Assembly (NCBI GenBank): GCA_015490465.1
Contig: WFXS01000081.1
Location: 1 to 40,920 of the forward strand
Direction of reading: 5' to 3'
DNA: 40,920 nt
Source: Caldifarciminota bacterium
Lineage (GTDB): Bacteria > Hydrothermota > Hydrothermia > LBFQ01
Position numbers and translations under genes: made by a program. Position 1 is the stretch's first letter; each line of letters starts with the position of its first letter. The notes under the pieces are model-generated. The model was not told where the DNA came from. It saw only the letters and a program-made list of their open reading frames with translations, and did no database searches. Shown here piece after piece: positions 26,230 through 34,257 of the stretch.

Positions 26230-27567
26230 ATGTGCGGAATCGTCGGTGTAAGGAGTAAAAGGGGCGTTCACCTCAGTCGTTTGATAACCGTCCTTCAGGG
26301 TCTACAACACAGGGGGCAGGAGGCGAGCGGTTTTGTGGGGATAACCGTGGACGGCAGGGAGGTGGGGTTTAAGGATCTCGGCCTGGTGTCGGACGTCTTC
26401 CGGCGCTACGGCCACGACCCCATCCTCAGAGTCGCAATAGCCCATACCCGGTACTCAACGCACGGCGAAACCTACAGACCGGAAAACGTTCAGCCCTTCG
26501 TGGGGTTCATAGACGGCAGGATGATAGCCCTCGTCCACAACGGCAACCTGACCAACTACACGTATCTACGGCAAGAGCTTGAGAGGGAGGGGGTAATATT
26601 CCGTTCCACGTCCGATTCCGAGGCCATACTCCTACTTTACGCCAAGGAAACTGGAGAACCGGACGAGAGGTTGAAGAAACTCTCCGAACGTCTTGAAGGG
26701 GCCTGGACCGTCCTGATGATAGACGGGGACAGGATCGTGGCCTTCAGGGACCCTTACGGTTTCCGGCCCCTGTGGATGGGGAGGGAGGGAGAGGACGTGT
26801 GGTTCGCCTCCGAGGACTCCGCCCTCCGCTCTGCCGACATAGAGGTGGTTGAGGAAGTGGGTATAGGCAAAGGGTACGTGGTGGGCGAAGGTTTAAAGCC
26901 CTTTACCGTAGGGAAAAAGCTATCCCTTCCATGTTCGTTTGAACTGGTTTACTTCGCCCGTCCCGACAGCAACATCTTCGGCAGATCGGTTTACGAGTGG
27001 AGGCTACGGGCGGGTGAGATACTCGCTAAGGTGGACGAGGTGGAGGCGGACGTCGTGGTCCCCGTTCCAGATTCCGGGACGATTTACGCCATAGGGTACT
27101 CGGGGGTGTCGGGAGTACCCTTCCAGATGGGTCTGATAAGGAGCCACTACGTGGGGAGGAGCTTCATACAGCCCAGTCAGGACATGAGGAGGAGGACGGT
27201 ACGGTCCAAACTCTTCCCGGTCCCCTTCGTCCTGCGTGGCCAACGCGTGGTTTTGGTGGACGACTCCCTCGTAAGGGGGACAACCATGAGGGAGATCGTC
27301 AGGATGGTGAGGGAAGCCGGAGCAAGGGAGGTACACGTCCGCATAGGTTCCCCTCCGGTGATCTCCCCCTGTTATTTCGGAATAGATACGCCGACGAAGG
27401 AGGAACTGGCGGCGGCCCGGATGAGTCTTGAGGAGATAGGCAGGTTCATAGAGGCGGACAGCGTACTTTACCTGCCGTTAGACGAGTATAAGAGGAACAT
27501 GGAGAACTTCTGCGTTTCATGTTTTACGGGGAGGTACCCCGTCAGGGTACCGAACGTCCAGCCTTAA
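26230..27567 (+). CDS. purF: amidophosphoribosyltransferase
   Basis: 445 aa; catalytic Cys2 in MCGIVGV, QHRGQEASG, VVLVDDSLVRGTT PRPP loop; cysteines consistent with the Fe-S type. Confidence 0.95.
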   Translation: MCGIVGVRSKRGVHLSRLITVLQGLQHRGQEASGFVGITVDGREVGFKDLGLVSDVFRRYGHDPILRVAIAHTRYSTHGETYRPENVQPFVGFIDGRMIALVHNGNLTNYTYLRQELEREGVIFRSTSDSEAILLLYAKETGEPDERLKKLSERLEGAWTVLMIDGDRIVAFRDPYGFRPLWMGREGEDVWFASEDSALRSADIEVVEEVGIGKGYVVGEGLKPFTVGKKLSLPCSFELVYFARPDSNIFGRSVYEWRLRAGEILAKVDEVEADVVVPVPDSGTIYAIGYSGVSGVPFQMGLIRSHYVGRSFIQPSQDMRRRTVRSKLFPVPFVLRGQRVVLVDDSLVRGTTMREIVRMVREAGAREVHVRIGSPPVISPCYFGIDTPTKEELAAARMSLEEIGRFIEADSVLYLPLDEYKRNMENFCVSCFTGRYPVRVPNVQP

Positions 27568-27578
27568 AATCCCCTGCT

Positions 27579-28103
27579 ATGAAGAGGATGATACCCCTCC
27601 TTGTGGGAGTACTTTTCTTCGTCGGAGCGACCGGCGATAAACCCATACTCAAGGCGAAAGCCTCCGTTTCCGGCTTTAAGGATAAGAATATAAAGGGTGA
27701 AGTCTTCTTCCACCAGTACCCCGACATGAGCGTTCACGTCTTCGGTAAGATAACCGGCCTTCCCAAAAACCGCACCTTCGCCATACACGTACACCAGTTC
27801 GGGGACTGCTCCTCACCCACGGCTTCAGGCGGTCACTTTGATCCCTATCGCACCGGTAAACACAGCCATCCCAGCGATCCCATAGGCACCCACCACTCCG
27901 GAGATATGCCTAACATAAAGAGCAACGACAAGGGCGAGGCTACGGTTGACTTCCGTACGAAGGCCTTCACCGTTATACCCTCTCCGTACTCCGTACTCGG
28001 AAGGGCGGTTATAATACATTCCGGCCCGGACGACTACAAATCCCAACCCGCAGGGAACGCCGGTTCCCGTATAGCCTGCGGAGTTATAGGGGTGGTGAAG
28101 TAG
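27579..28103 (+). CDS. sodC: Cu/Zn superoxide dismutase, exported
   Basis: 174 aa from internal ATG with signal peptide; IHVHQFGDC, GGHFDP, HSGDMPN, GRAVIIHSGPDD, GNAGSRIACGVIG. Track start at 27519 lies inside purF. Confidence 0.92.
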   Translation: MKRMIPLLVGVLFFVGATGDKPILKAKASVSGFKDKNIKGEVFFHQYPDMSVHVFGKITGLPKNRTFAIHVHQFGDCSSPTASGGHFDPYRTGKHSHPSDPIGTHHSGDMPNIKSNDKGEATVDFRTKAFTVIPSPYSVLGRAVIIHSGPDDYKSQPAGNAGSRIACGVIGVVK

Positions 28104-28106
28104 CCC

Positions 28107-28544
28107 TCAGCGCAGGTTGAAGATTCTCTCTATACGTCGTATCCTGTTTTCATCGTAGCTTCGGGATAGTACATCCCGGAGTTCCGTCAGTAAAACCTGC
28201 AGGACGGTCCCTATCTGTATGGTACCGAGTTTGACGTGAACGACGAAGGCGAACCTTGAGGCCACGTTGAAAACGACGATCAGGCCGTTGTCCTCCGTCT
28301 CAAATAGGTAATAGGAGCCGAACCTTACTTCCCCACTTTTGAAACCTATGGCCGGATTTTTCCTCATCAGGTTCACGATGCGACCGTGGTATCTCAGAAA
28401 TTGCGGAGAGAGGTTGTAGGTGAAGTCAAGGATATCTCCCCTTATGACGTCTATGGCTCCCATCCCCAGAATGATATCCCCGAACTCCCTCTTTAACGCA
28501 TCAAAGGAGGCCCGAAGGGCCCCCTCAATCTCCCTCGGAGCCAT
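28107..28544 (-). CDS. Roadblock/LC7-like domain protein (second of tandem pair)
   Basis: 145 aa; alpha-beta layout and FAFVVHVKLGTIQIGTVLQVLL shared with the upstream ORF. Confidence 0.45.
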   Translation of the reverse strand: MAPREIEGALRASFDALKREFGDIILGMGAIDVIRGDILDFTYNLSPQFLRYHGRIVNLMRKNPAIGFKSGEVRFGSYYLFETEDNGLIVVFNVASRFAFVVHVKLGTIQIGTVLQVLLTELRDVLSRSYDENRIRRIERIFNLR

Positions 28545-28927
28545 CAGGAGAACACTTTGGAGTTGAACTCCCTGATGACCTTCGGTATAACCACGTTCAG
28601 GACTATACCTATCTGTATCTTCGTAAGGTCTACCAGCATCCCCAGAAGGTACTTCTCGTGGAGATCAACCACGATAACCGCCTTGTGGTCCTTCAAGTCT
28701 ATGAGGAAGTAGCGGTGCATGGGAGGAAATCCGGCCTCCTGAGCGGCCTCGTGTATGAAGTGGTATATCTTCCCGAAGAGGGCGCAGGCCACCGGGTTGG
28801 AGTTGTACCCTATCAGGGGAACGAGGTTCTCCTTGTCAAAGATGTCCGAAGCGAGGAGACCGGCTCCCATATCCTGCTTGAAGGTCTCAAAGACCTCCTG
28901 AAGTTTCTTAACGTTTAACTCCGCCAT
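28544..28927 (-). CDS. Roadblock/LC7-like domain protein (first of tandem pair)
   Basis: 127 aa; YFLIDLKDHKAVIVVDLHEKYLLGMLVDLTKIQIGIVLNVVIP; stop overlaps the next start (TGATG). Confidence 0.45.
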   Translation of the reverse strand: MAELNVKKLQEVFETFKQDMGAGLLASDIFDKENLVPLIGYNSNPVACALFGKIYHFIHEAAQEAGFPPMHRYFLIDLKDHKAVIVVDLHEKYLLGMLVDLTKIQIGIVLNVVIPKVIREFNSKVFS

Positions 28928-28967
28928 AGCCTTCTATTGTAATGGTGAAGTAATAATTTTCCAACCT

Positions 28968-30530
28968 TCACCCCTGCAACTTCTCCATAACGTCAAGGTA
29001 GAGACCGTCGGGGGTGGTCTGGAGCAGTATGCGAACCTTCGTATCCGGTGGATAGAGGCCGAGGAACCCCTGAGGGTCTATAACCCTTACTCCGAGGAGC
29101 TTGTTGGATATATCCTCAAGCCTACCCTCTATCAGTATGTAGGCGTTCAGACCCAGAAAGCCCATCTTCACGAGATCCTTGAAGAACTTGTCGTCAACCT
29201 CTTCCGATCTGAGTACGAGGTCCGCCTTGGCGCTGACGTAGTCTATGTCTCCCTTCTCGGCGAAGAAGGCGTCTATCTCCTCAACGAGGGAAGGTAAAAA
29301 GGCCTCGTCCATGGAGAAACCGGAGGCCACCTTGTGTCCACCGTAGTCTATTAGCATCCACGAGATGCTGTCAAGAAGCTCCAGCGTATCAAAGCCCTGA
29401 GGCGCCCTCAACTCTCCCACGACCTTCTTGTCGTCCCTGCGGCCGAGGGCTATTGACGGTACCCTGTACTTCTCCTTGAGCTTGTTGGCGACGTATCCCA
29501 GATATCCCATCCCCTTCTTTCCGAGGTCAACCATTATGTAGGGGCGGGAGGTGGAGACGCTCTGCTTTATCTCGGAGAGGATCTCCTCCGCCTTGCGGTA
29601 CCAGATCTCCGAGAAGGTTACGAGCCTCCTCATTATCTCCTCGGCCACGTTTATGTCCCTGGTCATGAGGAGTTCAACGCCCTCGTGGTAGTTGCCCTTC
29701 GTGTGGGACGAGGATACGATGTTGGTAAGTTCGTAAAGGGTGGGCTTTTTACCCTTGACGTTCTCGTAGGCCTTCTGGAAGGTAAAGGTATGCTCGGTGA
29801 ATATCTCCTCCGCCTTGTTGTAAAGCGCCCTGTTCTCGGAGAAGATGGGCATGCGGTCGGCGATTATCCCTATGGTGGCCCATACGAAGTATTCCGGTTT
29901 TTCCTGTATTATGGTTGCGATGTCCCAGTGGTTGGTTATCTTGAAGAGGTACCACGCGAACTTAAAAGCCACACCGGACCCCGACAGGTAGGGGTACGCT
30001 CCTCCCCTCTTGGGGTTCACTATCAGGTAGTCCGGGTCCTGAACGAAGACCTCGTGGTGGTCGGTGACGATCACCTCTATCCCCATATCCCGCGCCATCG
30101 CTATCTCCTCTTCGGCGTTCGTACAACAGTCCGTGGTTATTATGAGTTTCACCTCGTTCTGGGCAGCGTACTTGAGGCCTTCCTCGTTGATGGAGTGGCC
30201 ACCCTTACTCTTCTTGTCCGGGATGTAATAGAGCGCCCGTCCACCCACGGTCTTTATAGCATCGTAAAGGATGGAGGTCCCGGTGACACCGTCGGCATCG
30301 TCGTGTCCCCACACCAGGATCGTCTCCTTACGACCTATAAACTTCGCAGTGAGCTTTACCGCCTCCTCCATATCGGGTACGAGTTCGGGAGGAGGCATGT
30401 TCTCCACCTTCGGTTCAAAGGTCACCTCCAGAAGAGCCTCGTCGTTTATACCCTTCTCCACGAGCAACCTCGCGACGAGCGGATGTATATCCCTCTCTAC
30501 TATGGCAGAGACTATGTCCCCTTTGATCAC
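28968..30530 (-). CDS. RecJ-like DHH-family single-strand DNA exonuclease/phosphoesterase
   Basis: 520 aa; WGHDDADGVTGTSIL, TTDCCTNAEEE, VIVTDHHEV, YGGHKVASGFSM (DHHA1). Confidence 0.88.
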   Translation of the reverse strand: MIKGDIVSAIVERDIHPLVARLLVEKGINDEALLEVTFEPKVENMPPPELVPDMEEAVKLTAKFIGRKETILVWGHDDADGVTGTSILYDAIKTVGGRALYYIPDKKSKGGHSINEEGLKYAAQNEVKLIITTDCCTNAEEEIAMARDMGIEVIVTDHHEVFVQDPDYLIVNPKRGGAYPYLSGSGVAFKFAWYLFKITNHWDIATIIQEKPEYFVWATIGIIADRMPIFSENRALYNKAEEIFTEHTFTFQKAYENVKGKKPTLYELTNIVSSSHTKGNYHEGVELLMTRDINVAEEIMRRLVTFSEIWYRKAEEILSEIKQSVSTSRPYIMVDLGKKGMGYLGYVANKLKEKYRVPSIALGRRDDKKVVGELRAPQGFDTLELLDSISWMLIDYGGHKVASGFSMDEAFLPSLVEEIDAFFAEKGDIDYVSAKADLVLRSEEVDDKFFKDLVKMGFLGLNAYILIEGRLEDISNKLLGVRVIDPQGFLGLYPPDTKVRILLQTTPDGLYLDVMEKLQG

Positions 30531-31066
30531 TGCTTACCTCCTTCTTTTAAAGCTTTTTCCAGAAATATCCCGAGCTTGCGCGTTTTCTCCACCTCCTCGT
30601 GGAGATGTTCGGCCTCGTCCTCTATCTTGAGGCCACATACCGGGCATATACCCTTGCAATCTGGCGAGCAGACAGGATTTATGGGCAGGTTTGATATGAA
30701 GATCTCCCTTATTATTGGCAGTACGTCCACCTCGTCCCGCTCAACGTATATGCTCTCAACGTCTTCATCCTTCAGGCGCTCATCACCCGCGTACTCTCCT
30801 CTCCGCAGTATATTTTCATCGGAGAAACGGAAGGTCTCCACGTACTCGTCAAGGCACCGGGAACATACGAACCGCATCTTCACCTCACCCTCAACCTTCA
30901 GGTGGTACCCTATATCCACCCTGGCAACGGTTATCCTGACGTTGGCGTTCCCCACCACGGTGTACTCTCCCCTGTAGTCCATCTCCTCCGGCGTTACCTC
31001 AACCCTGAAGGTACGGGGTTTGTACCCGATATCCTTAAGCAGGATGAGTATCTCACTCCTTCCCAC
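30527..31066 (-). CDS. DUF177/YceD family protein
   Basis: 179 aa; RFVCSRCLDEY, IREIFISNLPINPVCSPDCKGICPVCG. Confidence 0.85.
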   Translation of the reverse strand: MGRSEILILLKDIGYKPRTFRVEVTPEEMDYRGEYTVVGNANVRITVARVDIGYHLKVEGEVKMRFVCSRCLDEYVETFRFSDENILRRGEYAGDERLKDEDVESIYVERDEVDVLPIIREIFISNLPINPVCSPDCKGICPVCGLKIEDEAEHLHEEVEKTRKLGIFLEKALKEGGKQ

Positions 31067-31496
31067 TTTCCAACCTCTTTTTGAAAGATTTCAGTACCCC
31101 CATCACGAAGGACGGGGACTTCTCCGCGGAAAAGCGCTTCGCGAACGTGCCGTAATCGTATATGGTGCGGTTTACATCATCGGTACCCTTCAGCATCTCT
31201 ACCATTCCGGCCAGTATAGCCGCCCTGTCAAGGGCGAGCAGCCTCTCAGGTCTCCATCCGGTAAGGGTATCGGATAGGTGTTCGTACAGGGCGTCCTCGT
31301 TCTGCAGGTAGAACTCTATAAGATCCCTCAGCCTGTCCACCTCCTCCGGGGAGAGATCCTCCCTCTCCCGTACGTCGCTCAGGAAGATCTCAGGATCCTC
31401 CTCGTTACTCTCGTGCCTGTAGATGTACTCAGCGAAGAGGCTCCGTAGAACCTCCTGAGGTGTGGCGAATATATCGCGATAAAGTCTCTTACCCAT
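31053..31496 (-). CDS. nusB: transcription antitermination factor NusB
   Basis: 147 aa; WRPERLLALDRAAILAGMVEML...FAKRFSAEKSPSFVMGVLKSF. Confidence 0.82.
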   Translation of the reverse strand: MGKRLYRDIFATPQEVLRSLFAEYIYRHESNEEDPEIFLSDVREREDLSPEEVDRLRDLIEFYLQNEDALYEHLSDTLTGWRPERLLALDRAAILAGMVEMLKGTDDVNRTIYDYGTFAKRFSAEKSPSFVMGVLKSFKKRLESGKE

Positions 31497-32880
31497 CTTT
31501 CCTCCAGTTCTCCACTATCTTCGCCGCTTTTACGAAGAACGAAGGTGAAACGGAGAACCTGCGATATCCGAGAGACAACAGGAAACGGAGTCCGTCCTCG
31601 TCGGATGCGAGCTGGCCGCATACGCTCACGGGTCTTTGGGAGTTATTGAGTACGTGTCTGAGGAGGTCACCGAATACCGGGTTTACCTGTTCCTTTATAT
31701 CGCTCGTACCCCTCTCCCTTCCCGTGAAGAAGGCCCAGAGGTCGTTCGTCCCCACCGAGAAGAAGGTAGCGTAATCGTTTACCTCGGATATGCTCCAGGC
31801 GAAGGAGGGAACCTCAACCATAAAGCCCACGTCCCTCACTCCCCTTGCCGTGACGTAGTCGTAGAAGGTTCGGGCGGTGTCGGGGAAGTCAACCATGGGT
31901 ATCATTATACGGAAGTTCGGATACCTCTTTACGATCCTCAGGAGGGAGTCAAACTTCTCCTTCAGATCGTTCAGGAGCCTCATGGCCCCCCTCGTCCCGT
32001 GGAACTTCTCCCCTCCAACGTCGTAGGCCCTGATTATTACGGGGGCATTGAGGCGGGCGAACCTTTCCCAGTCCACCCGTCCCAGATCCACGCTAAGGAG
32101 GTACTCCGTACGGAGCAGACCCACCCCGGTCTCGTACCTCTCCGCCCAGAAGACGTCCTCCGGTATGTCAACGTTCAGCAGTATCTCCACCTCCTCTCCG
32201 TCGGCCGTCATGAAGATCCTCCCCTTCCTTATATGCTCCCTCCTATCAAAGGAGTCTATAGGTTTACGTGAAACGATCCCGGCCTCACCGTCAACGTAAA
32301 CGACTTCACCCGCTTTGAACTTTGCCGGGTCTATCCCTACGACGGTGGGTATATGGGCGTTGGCGAGAATTATGGCCGCATGGGAGTCTGAGGATAGCTC
32401 CTTCAGGATTACGGCCGCCACCTTTCTGGTTTTTAGTTTGAGGGCGAGGGGGATGCTTATTCTCTCGGCCACGAAAACGGTGTCTTCGTCTATGGGCAGG
32501 TCAAACGTCCCGTTGTGGAGTATGTCGTGGATGATCTGCACTATCTCCTGAGCCTTACGGGCGAAAAAGGGGTCGGCGGATCTAAGGCGCTCAACAAGGG
32601 GTCGCAGGGCTATATCAACGGCCTCATCCTCGGATACTCCGAGGTCAAGGCAGGTTTTAAGCCTATTTCTGAACGTCTGATCCGTGATTATGAGCCGTAC
32701 GAACTGGGCGAAGATGTCCTCCTTTTCCTTTTCCAGATCACCGGCCATGCGGTCCAGTACACCGATGAAATCCTCCTCTATCCGGGGTGGGGTTGTGAAT
32801 ACGAAGACCCTCCCCTTTGCCCTTCCGGGTACCAGTCCAACGCCTGTAAGTACTTCTTCGGTCCTCGTGTTACTCCTCAT
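31489..32880 (-). CDS. ptsI: phosphoenolpyruvate--protein phosphotransferase (PTS enzyme I), compact form
   Basis: 463 aa; phospho-His motif SDSHAAIILA, LLRTEYLL, IIRAYDVGGEKF, MVEVPSFAW, FFSVGTNDL, VCGQLASD; next to HPr. Confidence 0.88.
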   Translation of the reverse strand: MRSNTRTEEVLTGVGLVPGRAKGRVFVFTTPPRIEEDFIGVLDRMAGDLEKEKEDIFAQFVRLIITDQTFRNRLKTCLDLGVSEDEAVDIALRPLVERLRSADPFFARKAQEIVQIIHDILHNGTFDLPIDEDTVFVAERISIPLALKLKTRKVAAVILKELSSDSHAAIILANAHIPTVVGIDPAKFKAGEVVYVDGEAGIVSRKPIDSFDRREHIRKGRIFMTADGEEVEILLNVDIPEDVFWAERYETGVGLLRTEYLLSVDLGRVDWERFARLNAPVIIRAYDVGGEKFHGTRGAMRLLNDLKEKFDSLLRIVKRYPNFRIMIPMVDFPDTARTFYDYVTARGVRDVGFMVEVPSFAWSISEVNDYATFFSVGTNDLWAFFTGRERGTSDIKEQVNPVFGDLLRHVLNNSQRPVSVCGQLASDEDGLRFLLSLGYRRFSVSPSFFVKAAKIVENWRKDG

Positions 32881-33160
32881 TGAACTTTACCACCTCTATT
32901 AAGTGGGCGAGCGCCTCAACGGCCTCCTCCGCGTCCGGACCCTCGGCCTCAATTATGAGTTCCGTTCCCATAGGTGCGGTAAGCATCATCACCCCAAAGA
33001 CGCTCTTGGCGTTCACCTTCATCTGGGAACCGTCCGCCTCTTCCTTTATCAAAAAGATGTTACTCTCAAACTGCCCCGCCAGAGACGATATCTGCGTACT
33101 CGGCCGGGCGTGCAACCCCAACTTGTTCCTCAACCTTACTTTTCTTACGACTTTACTCAC
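32870..33160 (-). CDS. ptsH: phosphocarrier protein HPr
   Basis: 96 aa; NKLGLHARPSTQ active-site His, VNAKSVFGVMML, GPDAEEAVEAL; GTG start. Confidence 0.93.
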   Translation of the reverse strand: MSKVVRKVRLRNKLGLHARPSTQISSLAGQFESNIFLIKEEADGSQMKVNAKSVFGVMMLTAPMGTELIIEAEGPDAEEAVEALAHLIEVVKFNEE

Positions 33161-33197
33161 GGGAGGGAAGGCATTTTACGGTCGGAAAGTTCACTTC

Positions 33198-33866
33198 TCA
33201 AAGGGGGTATATCCTGTGCCACATCGTGAAGGTCCTTCCGTCGCCTGATACCATCCCGACGTCTCCGGATCGCACCACGGTCTTTACCCGGTTTAAGCCA
33301 TGGCGGAGGAGGAAGTCGGCCGCACTGGAGAGGGTTCCCGTGGCACATCCAAGAGGCTCCTCAGGATAACCGTACTCCCACGTCCTGACGAAGAGGGAGT
33401 CGCCCACGAGGGTGTAGACGTTGGTATGGTACGGCATCCCCCCCTTCACCGTGGCCCGGTAGAATTCCCTGAGGGGAAAGTCCTCCATTCTCCCCACGAC
33501 AGGTACGACCAGATGTTTTACCCCCTCCATCTCAACGAGGGAATGGTCCCCCCTGACGTTAACTGCCAGATCAAGGGTTATGCCGACGTAATCGCCCAGA
33601 ACCTTTACCACCTTGGGGCCGTGGGCATCAACCACGATCTCCCCGTCCCTACCGTTGAGACTCAGGTATCCCACCACCCGTGTGGCGTTCCCGCAGAAGG
33701 GTACCCTATCGCCCAGGTAGTTGAAGTAGTAGAGTTCCGTAGTCCTTTCCTTTTTGATGTACACCCACCCGTTGAACCCTTCAGGCAGATCCGGGAAGTG
33801 TGCAGGATCCGGTTCCCCGGAACCTCTGACCACAAGGAACCTATCTCCACCGATGGACACTCTCAT
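33198..33866 (-). CDS. dapF: diaminopimelate epimerase-like protein
   Basis: 222 aa (short); both catalytic-Cys contexts: VPFCGNATRVVGYL and TWEYGYPEEPLGCATGTL. Confidence 0.75.
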   Translation of the reverse strand: MRVSIGGDRFLVVRGSGEPDPAHFPDLPEGFNGWVYIKKERTTELYYFNYLGDRVPFCGNATRVVGYLSLNGRDGEIVVDAHGPKVVKVLGDYVGITLDLAVNVRGDHSLVEMEGVKHLVVPVVGRMEDFPLREFYRATVKGGMPYHTNVYTLVGDSLFVRTWEYGYPEEPLGCATGTLSSAADFLLRHGLNRVKTVVRSGDVGMVSGDGRTFTMWHRIYPL

Positions 33867-34123
33867 AACATCCGGCTTATCAGGAGAAAGATCAGACCGG
33901 TGAACACGCCCATGAGCGAGAGTTCAATCTTCAAACCTACGGAGAAGACGAGGAAGTAGAGGTCAAGGGTAACGTTCTGGAAACCCATGGAGAACCGGTA
34001 CGTTACGGCCTCAAGCGCTCCGCTCGGTGGTACGAAGAGGGGCAGAACGGCCGATAGAACCTCCCCTACGGCTATCCCCAGAATCGTCATAAACAAATAA
34101 AATACGGGAGGTTTTTGAAACAA
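33863..34123 (-). CDS. small membrane protein (DUF4321-like)
   Basis: 86 aa (TTG start; alternative ATG at 34088-34090), two hydrophobic segments, overlaps dapF start. Confidence 0.5.
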   Translation of the reverse strand: MFQKPPVFYLFMTILGIAVGEVLSAVLPLFVPPSGALEAVTYRFSMGFQNVTLDLYFLVFSVGLKIELSLMGVFTGLIFLLISRML

Positions 34124-34124
34124 G

Positions 34125-34208
34125 TGCCGGGAGTGGGACTCGAACCCACACGGGGATTACCCCGGGGGATTTTAAATCCCCTGCGTCTACCGATTCCGCC
34201 ATCCCGGC
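34125..34208 (-). tRNA. tRNA-Leu (anticodon TAA)
   Basis: Minus strand GCCGGGA TG GCGGAATCGGTAGACGC A GGGGA TTTAAAA TCCCC CGGGGTAATCCCCG TG TGGGTTCGAGTCCCA C TCCCGGC A; class II long variable arm; 3' CCA not encoded. Confidence 0.95.
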
Positions 34209-34257
34209 AAGGACTATATTTTAAAGTGGTCGGGTACGCAAATTGGTCATAGGATCG

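Noticed and set aside
27519-27578. Upstream extension of sodC overlapping purF
   Set aside because: Extension MFYGEVPRQGTERPALKSPA is purF in another frame; the ATG at 27579 gives a proper signal peptide.
29685-30977. 430-aa plus-strand ORF antisense to recJ-like/yceD
   Set aside because: Antisense shadow of well-supported minus-strand genes.
34011-34202. 63-aa minus-strand ORF
   Set aside because: Runs through tRNA-Leu (MAESVDAGDLKSPG... is translated tRNA sequence, a common false ORF).
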